Below are positions 1 through 11,149 of a stretch of 64,000 bases of DNA, piece by piece. The stretch is taken from positions 75,846,974-75,910,973 of the forward strand of contig OZ010796.1 of NCBI GenBank assembly GCA_963932465.1, written 5' to 3'. The position numbers were made by a program, and so were the translations under genes. The notes under the pieces were generated by a model. The model was not told the DNA's origin, made no database searches, and worked only from the letters and a program-made list of their open reading frames with translations. Position 1 is the stretch's first letter, and each line of letters starts with the position of its first letter. The DNA comes from Maratus speciosus. Its lineage: Eukaryota > Arthropoda > Arachnida > Araneae > Salticidae.

Positions 1-81
1 CATTACCTTTGGCAGCATATACCCCCAAAATTCTATTTTTAAATAATCCTAAAATTTGGGCCCCCCAGTGCCTGTGTCAGC

Positions 82-2040
82 CAGGGTTCATACTCATCAG
101 GGAAATATGGGATTCATGGGAAAATCAGGGGATAAATTTGGGGTTGTAAAAATCAGGGGAATCTCAAGAGATAGGGGAAGACGGGGTACAATGAAACAAA
201 ATTTACTAATTTTTTTTTTCCTATCCACAATTTTGCATGCACAAAAATATAATTAATGCATATTTTTAATCTTGTATTTTCCTCATCTAAATAAATTTTT
301 ATTAGGTTCTAAACAATATCTTTATGCTTGAAAAATAACAAAAAATAAATGTCTTACAGTGTTTCATTGTACCCGTATGCCGGGGTACAATGAAACACTC
401 CAAATGATAGAAGCAATTTTCACCCAGTATAGTTTATTTTATGAAAAATGAGATAAATACAAAAACAAAACTTGATTAATAAGGAAATTGGTAAAAATAG
501 TATAGTCTAAGATGAAAAATAAGAAAATTCTATTAGTTTAAGAAATACCTTTCATTTTACATTAAATTGGTGCAAGTCAGTTTTAAAAATTAGCATTTCT
601 GTTTATATTTCAGTTGATCCTGAAGGAATATGGGGTGGTAGTTTCAACAGAATGAGGTTTTTTTTTTTTTTTAATGTAAGTTTCTAAAAAAAAACCTTGG
701 TTGGAGTCTTTATATCAAGTATTTCACATTTGACTTCATTTAAATGTATGATTTCTCCAATAGTATATATTTCCTTATGTTTTCATTTATACGGATACTG
801 GTTGTGCCATACATGTTGTGTGTGAATATCTGATTCTTAGTACCTCGATGACCAGCTGGGCCTGGAAAAAAATCTGGATCATCATCAGAGTCTGTAGCAG
901 GCAGAGTTTGTTTACAAAACAATCCCTTCTCAGCTTTTTTTCTCTTTCTGTTTTTTAATTGCTTAACAAGAGCATTTTTTACTGACCTGGTTAGAACAAA
1001 ACTCTTTTTTTTTTCTGTTTTCCTACTCTTACTTCTAATATATTCTATTTACTACTTTTATTACTATAATAAAACATGTTTCATTGTACCCCGTCTGCAA
1101 GTGTTTCATTGTACCCCACATTGAGGTTACTAAATAAAAATTTATTTTCAAACTTCTAATATTTATTTTTTTTAGTTTGGTTTTGGAGGTATGAAGACAA
1201 CAACCCAAAGAAAACAATGTATAGAAAAAATAATTATTAGATATAACAACAAGGAAAAATAAACAAATTTATTTTTAGTAAAGAAAGTTACTTTCAATGG
1301 CGTAAAAGCAATAATCTTCTATTGCTACTGTTGTAGAAGTGTGAATGTATCCAAATCACATCAGTAATTGGAACATATAGTTGTATAACATATATATAAA
1401 CTGCAACTCTCTATGACAAATTTGACTGATTTTACAAGTAATGTTTCATTGTACCCCGTCTTCCCCTAATGCAAAAAATTCCCAAAACCTGGTAAAATGA
1501 CAGGTTAATCTGGGAAATTAAGGGCAATTGCTGTTGTTCGTGTGCTTTATGATATCACATCTGTCTTGTCTACATCCATTCATTCACTAGATTCACCTTC
1601 TAACATCGTGAGGTCTGATAACAATTCAAGAGGAACTTAAAAAAAGTAAAGGACGTTTTAAATTTGAAATTGACACTTGCAGCATTCATATTATTCATTC
1701 ATAATGCTTTTGAAGAAGTAAGAAAATTGTGAAGTGGAAATTAACTTCTTGCAGCCAAGCTACCAAGTTTTTAAGTACAGCCCTACAAGGCATACAGACT
1801 TCATCTATTTTACACAAATTAATGTTTTTTCTTTAAAGTTTTTTTCATATTGTTTATATAGATGATATATAAACTTTATTTTTGAGATTATCTTGTTTTT
1901 ATTTTATTTCTAAAAGGTGAGTGTCATGGTACTGGTTTAAAAAATGTCATTAATTGTTGACATGGAAAAATTGTATCTCCTGAAAAATACATCAGGGGAT
2001 TCTCAGGGGATTTTTTCTTGGAAAATGAGTATGAATCCTG
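82..2040. mobile_element. Outer nested DNA element, CAGGGTTCATACTCAT ends (unit 1)
   Basis: The left end reads CAGGGTTCATACTCAT and the right end is the inverse, ATGAGTATGAATCCTG, differing at two positions. The element splits a ~75 bp minisatellite repeat and is flanked by a short direct repeat (GTCAGC or TCAGC). The ends resemble hAT elements, but an 8 bp duplication is not clear, so the superfamily is uncertain. It contains a second, TA-flanked element at 174-1466. No transposase is recognised. A solitary right end of the same family lies at 33937-34089, which supports a mobile origin. Confidence 0.65.
174..1466. mobile_element. Inner TA-flanked element, GGGGAAGACGGGGTACAATG ends (unit 1)
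   Basis: Perfect inverted ends of 24 bp begin GGGGAAGACGGGGTACAATG and sit between TA dinucleotides (172-173 and 1467-1468), as in Tc1/mariner/pogo-like elements. The core GTTTCATTGTACCCC (either strand, last base variable at 361) occurs six times: 183-197, 361-375, 382-396, 1078-1092, 1103-1117 and 1443-1457. Two short minus-strand reading frames (740-922 and 1035-1217) are conserved between units but not recognised. The first has an acidic stretch, DSDDDPDFFPGPA, after a Lys-rich segment, which could be the tail of a lost transposase. Confidence 0.8.
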
Positions 2041-2376
2041 TCAGCAAATACTCTCGAATTTGTAAGATTTTACACTTTTAAACAAATATAGAATTGGAGC
2101 ACCCCACTGCTTCTGACAGTATACTACTTCAAATTTCATTTACACTTGTTTCAACTGAAAATATCAAAATTATCTTGCACAGTGGTATTGTAAAAAAAAA
2201 ATATCAAATCTACAAAATATCAACAAGTATATGAAAATATCAAAAATAAATATCAAGTGTATGAAAATATGAAAAACCTTGATGTTTTAAAAATAAATAT
2301 CAAGTATAGAAAAATATCGAAAGTATCAAAAGTCTTGATATTTTAAAAATAAATATTCAATATATATCAAGGTATA

Positions 2377-3599
2377 TGGGGCATTCTCACAATCTTTTGA
2401 CTTTCGGGAATAAAAATCTGGTGAAATTAAACTTGCTAAAAGAACATTTTAATCTGATAGACGAATGCCTTAATGATTCAAAATAAAGAAAAAAAGGTCA
2501 ACAGCGAAAATATTTTTATTTAACTGAGGTTTAAGTTAAACTTGTGAGTTTAATTTTCCTTACCATTTTACCACTATAACTTTTTATTTTCTTCTAAATT
2601 TTTACTTTTAATGAATTTGCATAGTACCCACAGGAAATTCAAATAAGAAACCATTTTACTTCTATAACTTTTTACTTTCTTCTAAATTTTTACTTATAAT
2701 GAATTTGCATAGTACCCACAGGATATTCAAATAAGAAATAATAAAAATGTAGTACTTTTCATACAGAATTTTTGTATAACATTGTCTTAAAGGGGTGTTA
2801 AAGATGGGACGTCAAGGTAAAAAAAGGGAACGGTATAGGAAAAAAGGAATGAAATGGGAAAAGAAGGAACGGTAAGGAAAATTACCACCTATTTTTAGGC
2901 AAATCATGTTAAGACTAAGTGATAGCCACAATGTTCATTGATTTTTAGAAACAGTTGTTAACATTGGATTAAATGTATATATATTTTTAATTTACCTCGA
3001 AAAGTGCAGGAATAAACCTTGGGGACGGTAAGACTACCAATAAAGCCACAATCTTGAAATTGATATTTAAATGCTGATTTAAATTCTGCAGCAAATTTCC
3101 TGTCAAAGAATTTTAGACATTCTTTCTCTAGCATATTTCTGCATGAGAAAAAACTTGAAAAAAATTCTGTGGCTGCATCTGCAGTGATTTTCTGTATAAG
3201 TTTAGCAAGAGGGATGGTAAGGATGAAAAACCCAGGGACAGAGCTCAAAAAATAATATTAACCATAAAAATGTGTGCAGGTTAATCTTTTGCTACATATT
3301 TATATAAAAAAATTGTCCCAGTTTTGGAAAAAAAATTATATTGAATTACTTTTATTGAAACAATTTTATACAGACAGCTCCAAACTTAAAAATCAGCATC
3401 AGGGACATGGAACGGTATAGGTGTTTTCCTGGTATTTGTACCCCCAACATCGTCCAAAACTTATTTTTCTCGTTAATATTGTTAAGCAATCATGCACTGG
3501 GATGTTCTGCAGTATATGAAATAAAAAAAACACAAAAAAGTGTATTAAAATAAAAATTATTCAGGGGCATAAAAGTCAAAATATTGTGAGAATGCCCCA
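2377..3599. mobile_element. DNA element with TGGGGCATTCTCACAAT ends (unit 1)
   Basis: The left end TGGGGCATTCTCACAAT followed by CTTTTGACTTT is mirrored at the right end as AAAGTCAAAATATTGTGAG and AATGCCCCA. The flanks read TATA on both sides (2373-2376 and 3600-3603), and the inverted similarity extends further out. An unrecognised minus-strand reading frame of 96 codons (2958-3248, starting MSSVPGFFILTIPLAKLIQK) lies in the middle. The motif GGAACGGTATAGG occurs near 2828 and 3409. The superfamily is not known. Confidence 0.65.
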
Positions 3600-3865
3600 T
3601 ATACCATGACATATATCCATATCCATTGATATATATCAATGAACCCTGCCAGTTTGTATGTTAAATATCCTGTTATTTTTTTAATGAACATTCAATTATT
3701 TGAGCATGAAACTTCTTGTTTTCTCTGCGACTGGTTGGCAATTACTGGTTGAATTTCAGATTGAAAAAAGATCTGGAAATGCTGCATGCTTCGAGTCAGT
3801 TCTAAATTTCTGCATTTCTATGAGTGAAACAACATTAAAGAATTATCTTTTTTTGTATTTTTAAA

Positions 3866-4024
3866 TCAAAGAAAAAATTGAAATTGTCCTCACCAAAGAC
3901 AAAATCATGTCCATCTAATACTCATTTCATTTGTAATAAAGAAGCGGTGATAGAACTATAAAAATTAAGTGATTCTGTTGTCGCTGAAATGACTGCAGGT
4001 GGGTCTGCTCTTCCACCTGAACAG
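3866..4024 (+). pseudogene. Decayed copy of the 53-codon exon (unit 1)
   Basis: Homologous base for base to the open exon at 26005-26163. The acceptor is destroyed (TTTTTAAATCAAAG, no AG before the exon) and codon 32 is TAA instead of GAA. The donor CAG/GTACAG is intact. Confidence 0.8.
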
Positions 4025-5039
4025 GTACAGTACACGCAAAATAACATTCTTTCTTTATTGTCTTTGTCTTTATGTAACGTAAGGTCAGGGCTCAAAATGT
4101 ACATGAGCAAACCAGAACGATGTTCCAATTCATGAAATTGTGAATGTAAATGTGCTGACTCAGAAATTACTTGTTTAATTTAAAAGCAGTTGACTAGGCA
4201 ACAAATGTCGGGTAGAACAACTGCTGTAGAATCAGGGACATAGCTACAGGGGTGCATGGGATGTTGCTACAGCCCCCACACGCACAGACATTCGATAAAC
4301 TCATAATCGTTTGTTAATTTCACTTTTGTTCAAAAATTGTATTATTTGGTGCTGTATTTTTCCCTTCTAAGAATTAAAAAAAATATCTATTAAAGATTTT
4401 ATTAACCCTTTATCTAATCAGCTGACGGTTTGTATAAGAACCATTAAAATAACTTGTTATAAAATTCATTTAATATATCGATGAGTAGTAATGCAGTTTA
4501 GAATGAGTCATAGATGCATTACTTTACTATCTTGTTCCAAAAGTTTTATGGGTTACACAAAACAAAAGTATTTTTAAAAGGATGATTTCTTTTGCCTATG
4601 CATCTTTTCAGTTTTCTTACAGTTGGGGAGGGGGGGGGGAATTTTTTAATTTGGAAATATTTCTATTGTAAGAACAAGAACATTATATTTGTACATTTCC
4701 TAATTTTACAAGATGCTAAGCAAAATATTTAAAATAAAAGGTTTGAGTCGGGTTATAAATATTGCACAAAATCCATATAAATTCAAATTTAATTAATCCT
4801 TCAGTCCTTCTAAAATTTATTAAATGATTATGTAAATCTTCTAATGTAGTTTCAAAAATTCACGTAAAATGCTTTACAATATAAAATTTTCATAATTCAG
4901 TACATAAAGGGTTAAAACATTGGCAAAACTTATTTAAAATTATTAAATATTTTCTAATTAGTAACGTCCTATTATACTCTTTGCATTATGTTATTTTCCT
5001 TCCTCTCTGAGTCGATTACAATTTCATTCTTCAGCTAAA

Positions 5040-5613
5040 ATTGTCCAAATGAACCTAAAGTCAGAGGCCTCATTGTCTTTTGTCTGCATTCACCGTTGAA
5101 TTTGTGTGATATTAGATTTTTAAACGAACCTGGAATTGTGTGTGTGGGAGGGGGGGTGGGGGGCACTGCTATCGACAACGTACATCCATGATTTTATATT
5201 TTTTTAACAAACCTGTGTTTGGGGTGCCCCACTGCATTCGACAATGTACAGTCTCGAAATTGCAAGATTTTATGTTTTTGAAGAAACCTAGAATAGGGGA
5301 ACCATACTGCTTTCGTCAACGTACATCATCGAATTTGTATAATTTTCTATTTTGAAATGAACCTTAGAATTATGCAGCACACACCGCCTTTATCAGCAAA
5401 CACTCTCGAATTTTTAAGATTTTCTATGAACGTAGAATTGGGCACCCCGCTGCCTCTGACAGCGTACACTTTTAAATTTGTATTTTACATTTTAAAATGA
5501 AAATTATCCAAATGAACCTATAGTTGGAGCCCCATTACCTTTGGCAGCATATACCCCCAAAATTCTATTTTTAAATAATCCTAAAATTGGGGCCCCCCAG
5601 TGCCTGTGTCAGC
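5040..5613. repeat. ~75 bp degenerate minisatellite (unit 2, left part)
   Basis: Successive ~75 bp units share the order: AACCTAGAATTGGGG-like start, CCCCACTGC, TCTGACAGCGTACA, CTCGAATTTGTAAGATTTT. About seven are readable before the outer transposon interrupts the array, and one more follows it (7578-7690). Matching stretches lie at 1-81 and 2041-2160 for unit 1. The ~30 bp core with GCC-CACTGC is the best conserved part. No coding role is supported. Confidence 0.75.
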
Positions 5614-7577
5614 CAGGGTTCATACTCATCAGGGAAATATGGGATTCATGGGAAAATCAGGGGATAAATTTGGGGTTGTAAAAATCAGGGGAATCTCAAG
5701 AGATAGGGGAAGACGGGGTACAATGAAACAAAATTTACTAATTTTTTTTTCCTATCCACAATTTTGCATGCACAAAAATATAATTAATGCATATTTTTAA
5801 TCTTGTATTTTCCCCATCTAAATAAATTTTTATTAGGTTCTAAACAATATCTTTATGCTTGAAAAATAACAAAAAATAAATGTCTTACAGTGTTTCATTG
5901 TACCCGTATGCCGGGGTACAATGAAACACTCCAAATGATAGAAGCAATTTTCACCCAGTATAGTTTATTTTATGAAAAATGAGATAAATACAAAAACAAA
6001 ACTTGATTAATAAGGAAATTGATAAAAATAGTATACTCTAAGATGAAAAATAAGAAAATTCTATTAGTTTAAATACCTTTCATTTTACATTAAATTGGTG
6101 CAAGTCAGTTTCAAAAATTAGCATTTCTGTTTATATTTCAGTTGATCCTGAAGGAATATGGGGTGGTAGTTTCAACAGAATGAGTTTTTTTTTTTTTTTT
6201 TTAATGTAAGTTTCTAAAAAAAAAAAAAAAACCTAGGTTGGAGTCTTTATATCAAGTATTTCACATTTGACTTCATTTAAATGTATGATTTCTCCAACAG
6301 TATATATTTCCTTATGTTTTCATTTATACGGATACTGGTTGTGCCATACATGTTGTGTGTGAATATCTGATTCTTAGTACCTCGATGACCAGCTGGGCCT
6401 GGAAAAAAATCTGGATCATCATCAGAGTCTGTAGCAGGCAGGGTTTGTTTACAAAACAATCCCTTCTCAGCTTTTTTTCTCTTTCTGTTTTTTAATTGCT
6501 TAACAAGAGCATTTTTTACTGACCTGGTTAGAACAAAACTCTTTTTTTTTCTGTTTTCCTACTCTTACTTCTAATATATTCTATTTACTACTTTTATTAC
6601 TATAATAAAACATGTTTCATTGTACCCCGTCTGCAAGTGTTTCATTGTACCCCACATTGAGGTTACTAAATAAAAATTTATTTTCAAACTTCTAATATTT
6701 ATTTTTTTTAGTTTGGTTTTGGAGGTATGAAGACAACAACCCAAAGAAAACAATGTATAGAAAAAATAATTATTGCATATAACAACAAGGAAAAATAAAC
6801 AAATTTACTTTTAGTAAAGAAAGTTACTTTCAATGGCGTAAAAGCAATAATCTTCTATTGCTACTGTTGTAGAAGTGTGAATGTATCCAAATCACATCAG
6901 TAATTGGAACATATAGTTGTATAACATATATATAAACTGCAACTCTCTATGACAAATTTGACTGATTTTACAAGTAATGTTTCATTGTACCCCCGTCTTC
7001 CCCTAATGCAAAAAATTCCCAAAACCTGGTAAAATGACAGGTTAATCTGGGAAATTAAGGGCAATTGCTGTTGTTTGTGTGCTTTATGATATCACATCTG
7101 TCTTGTCTACATCCATTCATTCACTAGATTCACCTTCTAACATCGTGAGGTTTGATAACAATTCAAGAGGAACTTAAAAAAAGTAAAGGACGTTTTAAAT
7201 TTGAAATTGACACTTGCAGCATTCATATTATTCATTCATAATGCTTTTGAAGAAGTAAGAAAATTGTGAAGTGGAAATTAACTTCTTGCAGCCAAGCTAC
7301 CAAGTTTTTAAGTACAGCCCTACAAGGCATACAGACTTCATCTATTTTACACAAATTAATGTTTTTTCTTTAAAGTTTTTTTCATATTGTTTATATAGAT
7401 GATATATAAACTTTATTTTTGAGATTATCTTGTTTTTATTTTATTTCTAAAAGGTGAGTGTCATGGTACTGGTTTAAAAAATGTCATTAATTGTTGACAT
7501 GGAAAAATTGTATCTCCTGAAAAATACATCAGGGGATTCTCAGGGGATTTTTTCTTGGAAAATGAGTATGAATCCTG
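5614..7577. mobile_element. Outer nested DNA element (unit 2)
   Basis: Copy of the element at 82-2040, with the same ends and flanks, carried along by the array duplication. A change at ~7617 (TATACAAAT for TAAACAAAT) opens a 96-codon plus-strand frame at 7481-7771. That frame also occurs in unit 4 and looks fortuitous. Confidence 0.65.
5706..7003. mobile_element. Inner TA-flanked element (unit 2)
   Basis: Copy of 174-1466. The right end has one extra C (GTACCCCCGTCTTCCCC). The poly-A run near 6220 is longer than in the type A units. Confidence 0.8.
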
Positions 7578-7913
7578 TCAGCGAATACTCTCGAATTTGT
7601 AAGATTTTACACTTTTATACAAATATAGAATTGGAGCACCCCACTGCTTCTGACAGTATACTACTTCAAATTTCATTTACACTTGTTTCAACTGAAAATA
7701 TCAAAATTATCTTGCACAGTGGTATTGTAAAAAAAAAATATCAAATCTACAAAATATCAACAAGTATATGAAAATATCAAAAATAAATATCAAGTGTATG
7801 AAAATATGAAAAACCTTGATGTTTTAAAAATAAATATCAAGTATAGAAAAATATCGAAAGTATCAAAAGTCTTGATATTTTAAAAATAAATATTCAATAT
7901 ATATCAAGGTATA

Positions 7914-9137
7914 TGGGGCATTCTCACAATCTTTTGACTTTCGGGAATAAAAATCTGGTGAAATTAAACTTGCTAAAAGAACATTTTAATCTGATAGACG
8001 AATGCCTTAATGATTCAAAATAAAGAAAAAAAGTTCAACAGCGAAAATATTTTTATTTAACTGAGGTTTAAGTTAAACTTGTGAGTTTAATTTTCCTTAC
8101 CATTTTACCACTATAACTTTTTATTTTCTTCTAAATTTTTACTTTTAATGAATTTGCATAGTACCCACAGGAAATTCAAATAAGAAACCATTTTACTTCT
8201 ATAACTTTTTACTTTCTTCTAAATTTTTACTTATAATGAATTTGCATAGTACCCACAGGATATTCAAATAAGAAATAATAAAAATGTAGTACTTTTCATA
8301 CAGAATTTTTGTATAACATTGTCTTAAAGGGGTGTTAAAGATGGGACGTCAAGGTAAAAAAAGGGAACGGTATAGGAAAAAAGGAATGAAATGGGAAAAG
8401 AAGGAACGGGAAGGAAAATTACCACCTATTTTTAGGCAAATCATGTTAAGACTAAGTGATAGCCACAATGTTCATTGATTTTTAGAAACAGTTGTTAACA
8501 TTGGATTAAATGTATATATATTTTTAATTTACCTCGAAAAGTGCAGGAATAAACCTTGGGGACGGTAAGACTACCAATAAAGCCACAATCTTGAAATTGA
8601 TATTTAAATGCTGATTTAAATTCTGCAGCAAATTTCCTGTCAAAGAATTTTAGACATTCTTTCTCTAGCATATTTCTGCATGAGAAAAAACTTGAAAAAA
8701 ATTCTGTGGCTGCATCTGCAGTGATTTTCTGTATAAGTTTAGCAAGAGGGATGGTAAGGATGAAAAACCCAGGGACAGAGCTCAAAAAATAATATTAACC
8801 ATAAAAATGTGTGCAGGTTAATCTTTTGCTACATATTTATATAAAAAAATTGTCCCAGTTTTGGAAAAAAAATTATATTGAATTACTTTTATTGAAACAA
8901 TTTTATACAGACAGCTCCAAACTTAAAAATCAGCATCAGGGACATGGAACGGTATAGGTGTTTTCCTGGTATTTGTACCCCCAACATCGTCCAAAACTTA
9001 TTTTTCTCGTTAATATTGTTATGCAATCATGCACTGGGATGTTCTGCAGTATATGAAATAAAAAAAAACACAAAAAAGTGTATTAAAATAAAAATTATTC
9101 AGGGGCATAAAAGTCAAAATATTGTGAGAATGCCCCA
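7914..9137. mobile_element. DNA element with TGGGGCATTCTCACAAT ends (unit 2)
   Basis: Copy of 2377-3599, including the 96-codon minus-strand frame at 8495-8785, identical in translation to the unit 1 copy. Confidence 0.65.
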
Positions 9138-9402
9138 TATACCATGACATATATCCATATCCATTGATATATATCAATGAACCCTGCCAGTTTGTATGTT
9201 AAATATCCTGTTATTTTTTTAATGAACATTCAATTATTTGAGCATGAAACTTCTTGTTTTCTCTGCGACTGGTTGGCAATTACTGGTTGAATTTCACATT
9301 GAAAAAAGATCTGGAAATGCTGCATGCTTCAAGTCAGTTCTAAATTTCTGCATTTCTATGAGTGAAACAACATTAAAGAATTATCTTTTTTTGTATTTTA
9401 AG

Positions 9403-9561
9403 TCAAAGAAAAAATTGAAATTGTCCTCACCAAAGACAAAATCATGTCCATCTAATACTCATTTCATTTGTAATAAAGAAGCGGTGATAGAACTATAAAA
9501 ATTAAGTGATTCTGTTGTCGCTGAAATGACTGCAGGTGGGTCTGCTCTTCCACCTGAACAG
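9403..9561 (+). pseudogene. Decayed copy of the 53-codon exon (unit 2)
   Basis: Same shared stop (TAA at codon 32) as the other array copies. The acceptor AG is present but in a weak context (TATTTTAAG). The donor CAG/GTACAG is intact. Confidence 0.8.
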
Positions 9562-10579
9562 GTACAGTACACGCAAAATAACATTCTTTCTTTATTGTCT
9601 TTGTCTTTATGTAACGTAAGGTCAGGGCTCAAAATGTACATGAGCAAACCAGAACGATGTTCCAATTCATGAAATTGTGAATGTAAATGTGCTGACTCAG
9701 AAATTACTTGTTTAATTTAAAAGCAGTTGACTAGGCAACAAATGTCGGGTAGAACAACTGCTGTAGAATCAGGGACATAGCTACAGGGGTGCATGGGATG
9801 TTGCTACAGCCCCCACACGCACAGACATTCGATAAACTCATAATCGTTCGTTAATTTCACTTTTATTCAAAAATTGTATTATTTGGTGCTGTATTTTTCC
9901 CTTCTAAGAATTAAAAAAAATATCTATTAAAGATTTTATTAACCCTTTATCTAATCTGCTGACGGTTTGTATAAGAACCATTAAAATAACTTGTTATAAA
10001 ATTCATTTAATATATCGATGAGTAGTAATGCAGTTTAGAATGAGTCATAGATGCATTACTTTACTATCTTGTTCCAAAAGTTTTATGGGTTACACAAAAC
10101 AAAAGTATTTTTAAAAGGATGATTTCTTTTGCCTATGCATCTTTTCAGTTTTCTTACAGTTGGGGAGGGGGGGGGGGATTTTTTAATTTGGAAATATTTC
10201 TATTGTAAGAACAAGAACATTATATTTGTACATTTCCTAATTTTACAAGATACTAAGAAAAATATTTAAAATAAAAGGTTTGAGTCAGGTTATAAATATT
10301 GCACAAAATCCATATAAATTCAAATTTAATTAATCCTTCAGTCCTTCTAAAATTTATTAAATCATTATGTAAATCTTCTAATGTAGTTTCAAAAATTCAC
10401 GTAAAATGCTTTACAATATAAAATTTTCATAATTCAGTACATAAAGGGTTAAAACATTGGCAAAACTTATTTAAAATTATTAAATATTTTCTAATTAGTA
10501 ACGTCCTATTATACTCTTTGCATTATGTTATTTTCCTTCCTCTCTGAGTCGATTACAATTTCATTCTTCAGCTAAAATT

Positions 10580-11149
10580 GTCCAAATGAACCTAAAGTCA
10601 GAGGCCTCATTGTCTTTTGTCTGCATTCACCCTTGAATTTGTGTGATATTAGATTTTTAAACGAACCTGGAATTGTGTGTGTGGGAGGGGGGTGGGGGGC
10701 ACTGCTATCGACAACGTACATCCATGATTTTATATTTTTTTAACAAACCTGTGTTTGGGGTGCCCCACTGCATTCGACAATGTACAGTCTCGAAATTGGA
10801 AGATTTTATGTTTTTGAAGAAACCTAGAATAGGGGAACCATACTGCTTTCGTCAACGTACATCATCGAATTTGTATAATTTTCTATTTTGAAATGAACCT
10901 TAGAATTATGCAGCACCCACTGCCTTTATCAGCAAACACTCTCGAATTTTTAAGATTTTCTATGAACGCAGAATTGGGCACCCCGCTGCGTCTGACAGCG
11001 TACACTTTTAAATTTGTATTTTACATTTTAAAATGAAAATTATCCAAATGAACCTATAGTTGGAGCCCCATTACCTTTGGCAGCATATACCCCCAAAATT
11101 CTATTTTTAAATAATCCTAAAATTGGGGCCCCCCAGTGCCTGTGTCAGC
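10580..11149. repeat. ~75 bp degenerate minisatellite (unit 3, left part, variant B)
   Basis: Counterpart of 5040-5613. It carries the B variants shared with 21645-22216: GAGGGGGGTGGGGGG, TTGGAAGATT and CACCCACTGCC. Confidence 0.75.

Larger units (their letters stand above)
1..4143. repeat. Array unit 1 (partial, type A)
   Basis: This is the right-hand part of a unit cut by the window edge. It carries the type A diagnostic bases: TTTTCCTCATC near 291, GTTTAAGAAATACC near 536, ATTAGATATAAC near 1233, GTTGTTCGTG near 1533 and CTTTTAAACAAAT near 2080. Its exon copy has lost even the AG of the splice acceptor. Confidence 0.95.
4144..9680. repeat. Array unit 2 (complete, 5537 bp, type B body)
   Basis: Complete unit. 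The transposon part carries the type B bases: TTTTCCCCATC near 5810, GTTTAAATACC near 6067, ATTGCATATAAC near 6772, GTTGTTTGTG near 7071 and CTTTTATACAAAT near 7613. The first ~1.4 kb (4144-5532) groups with the type A end, like the matching part of unit 4. Confidence 0.95.

Noticed and set aside
7481..7771. 96-codon plus-strand frame in units 2 and 4
   Set aside because: Opened by a single base change in the type B units. It crosses the end of a transposon into the minisatellite and has no domain.
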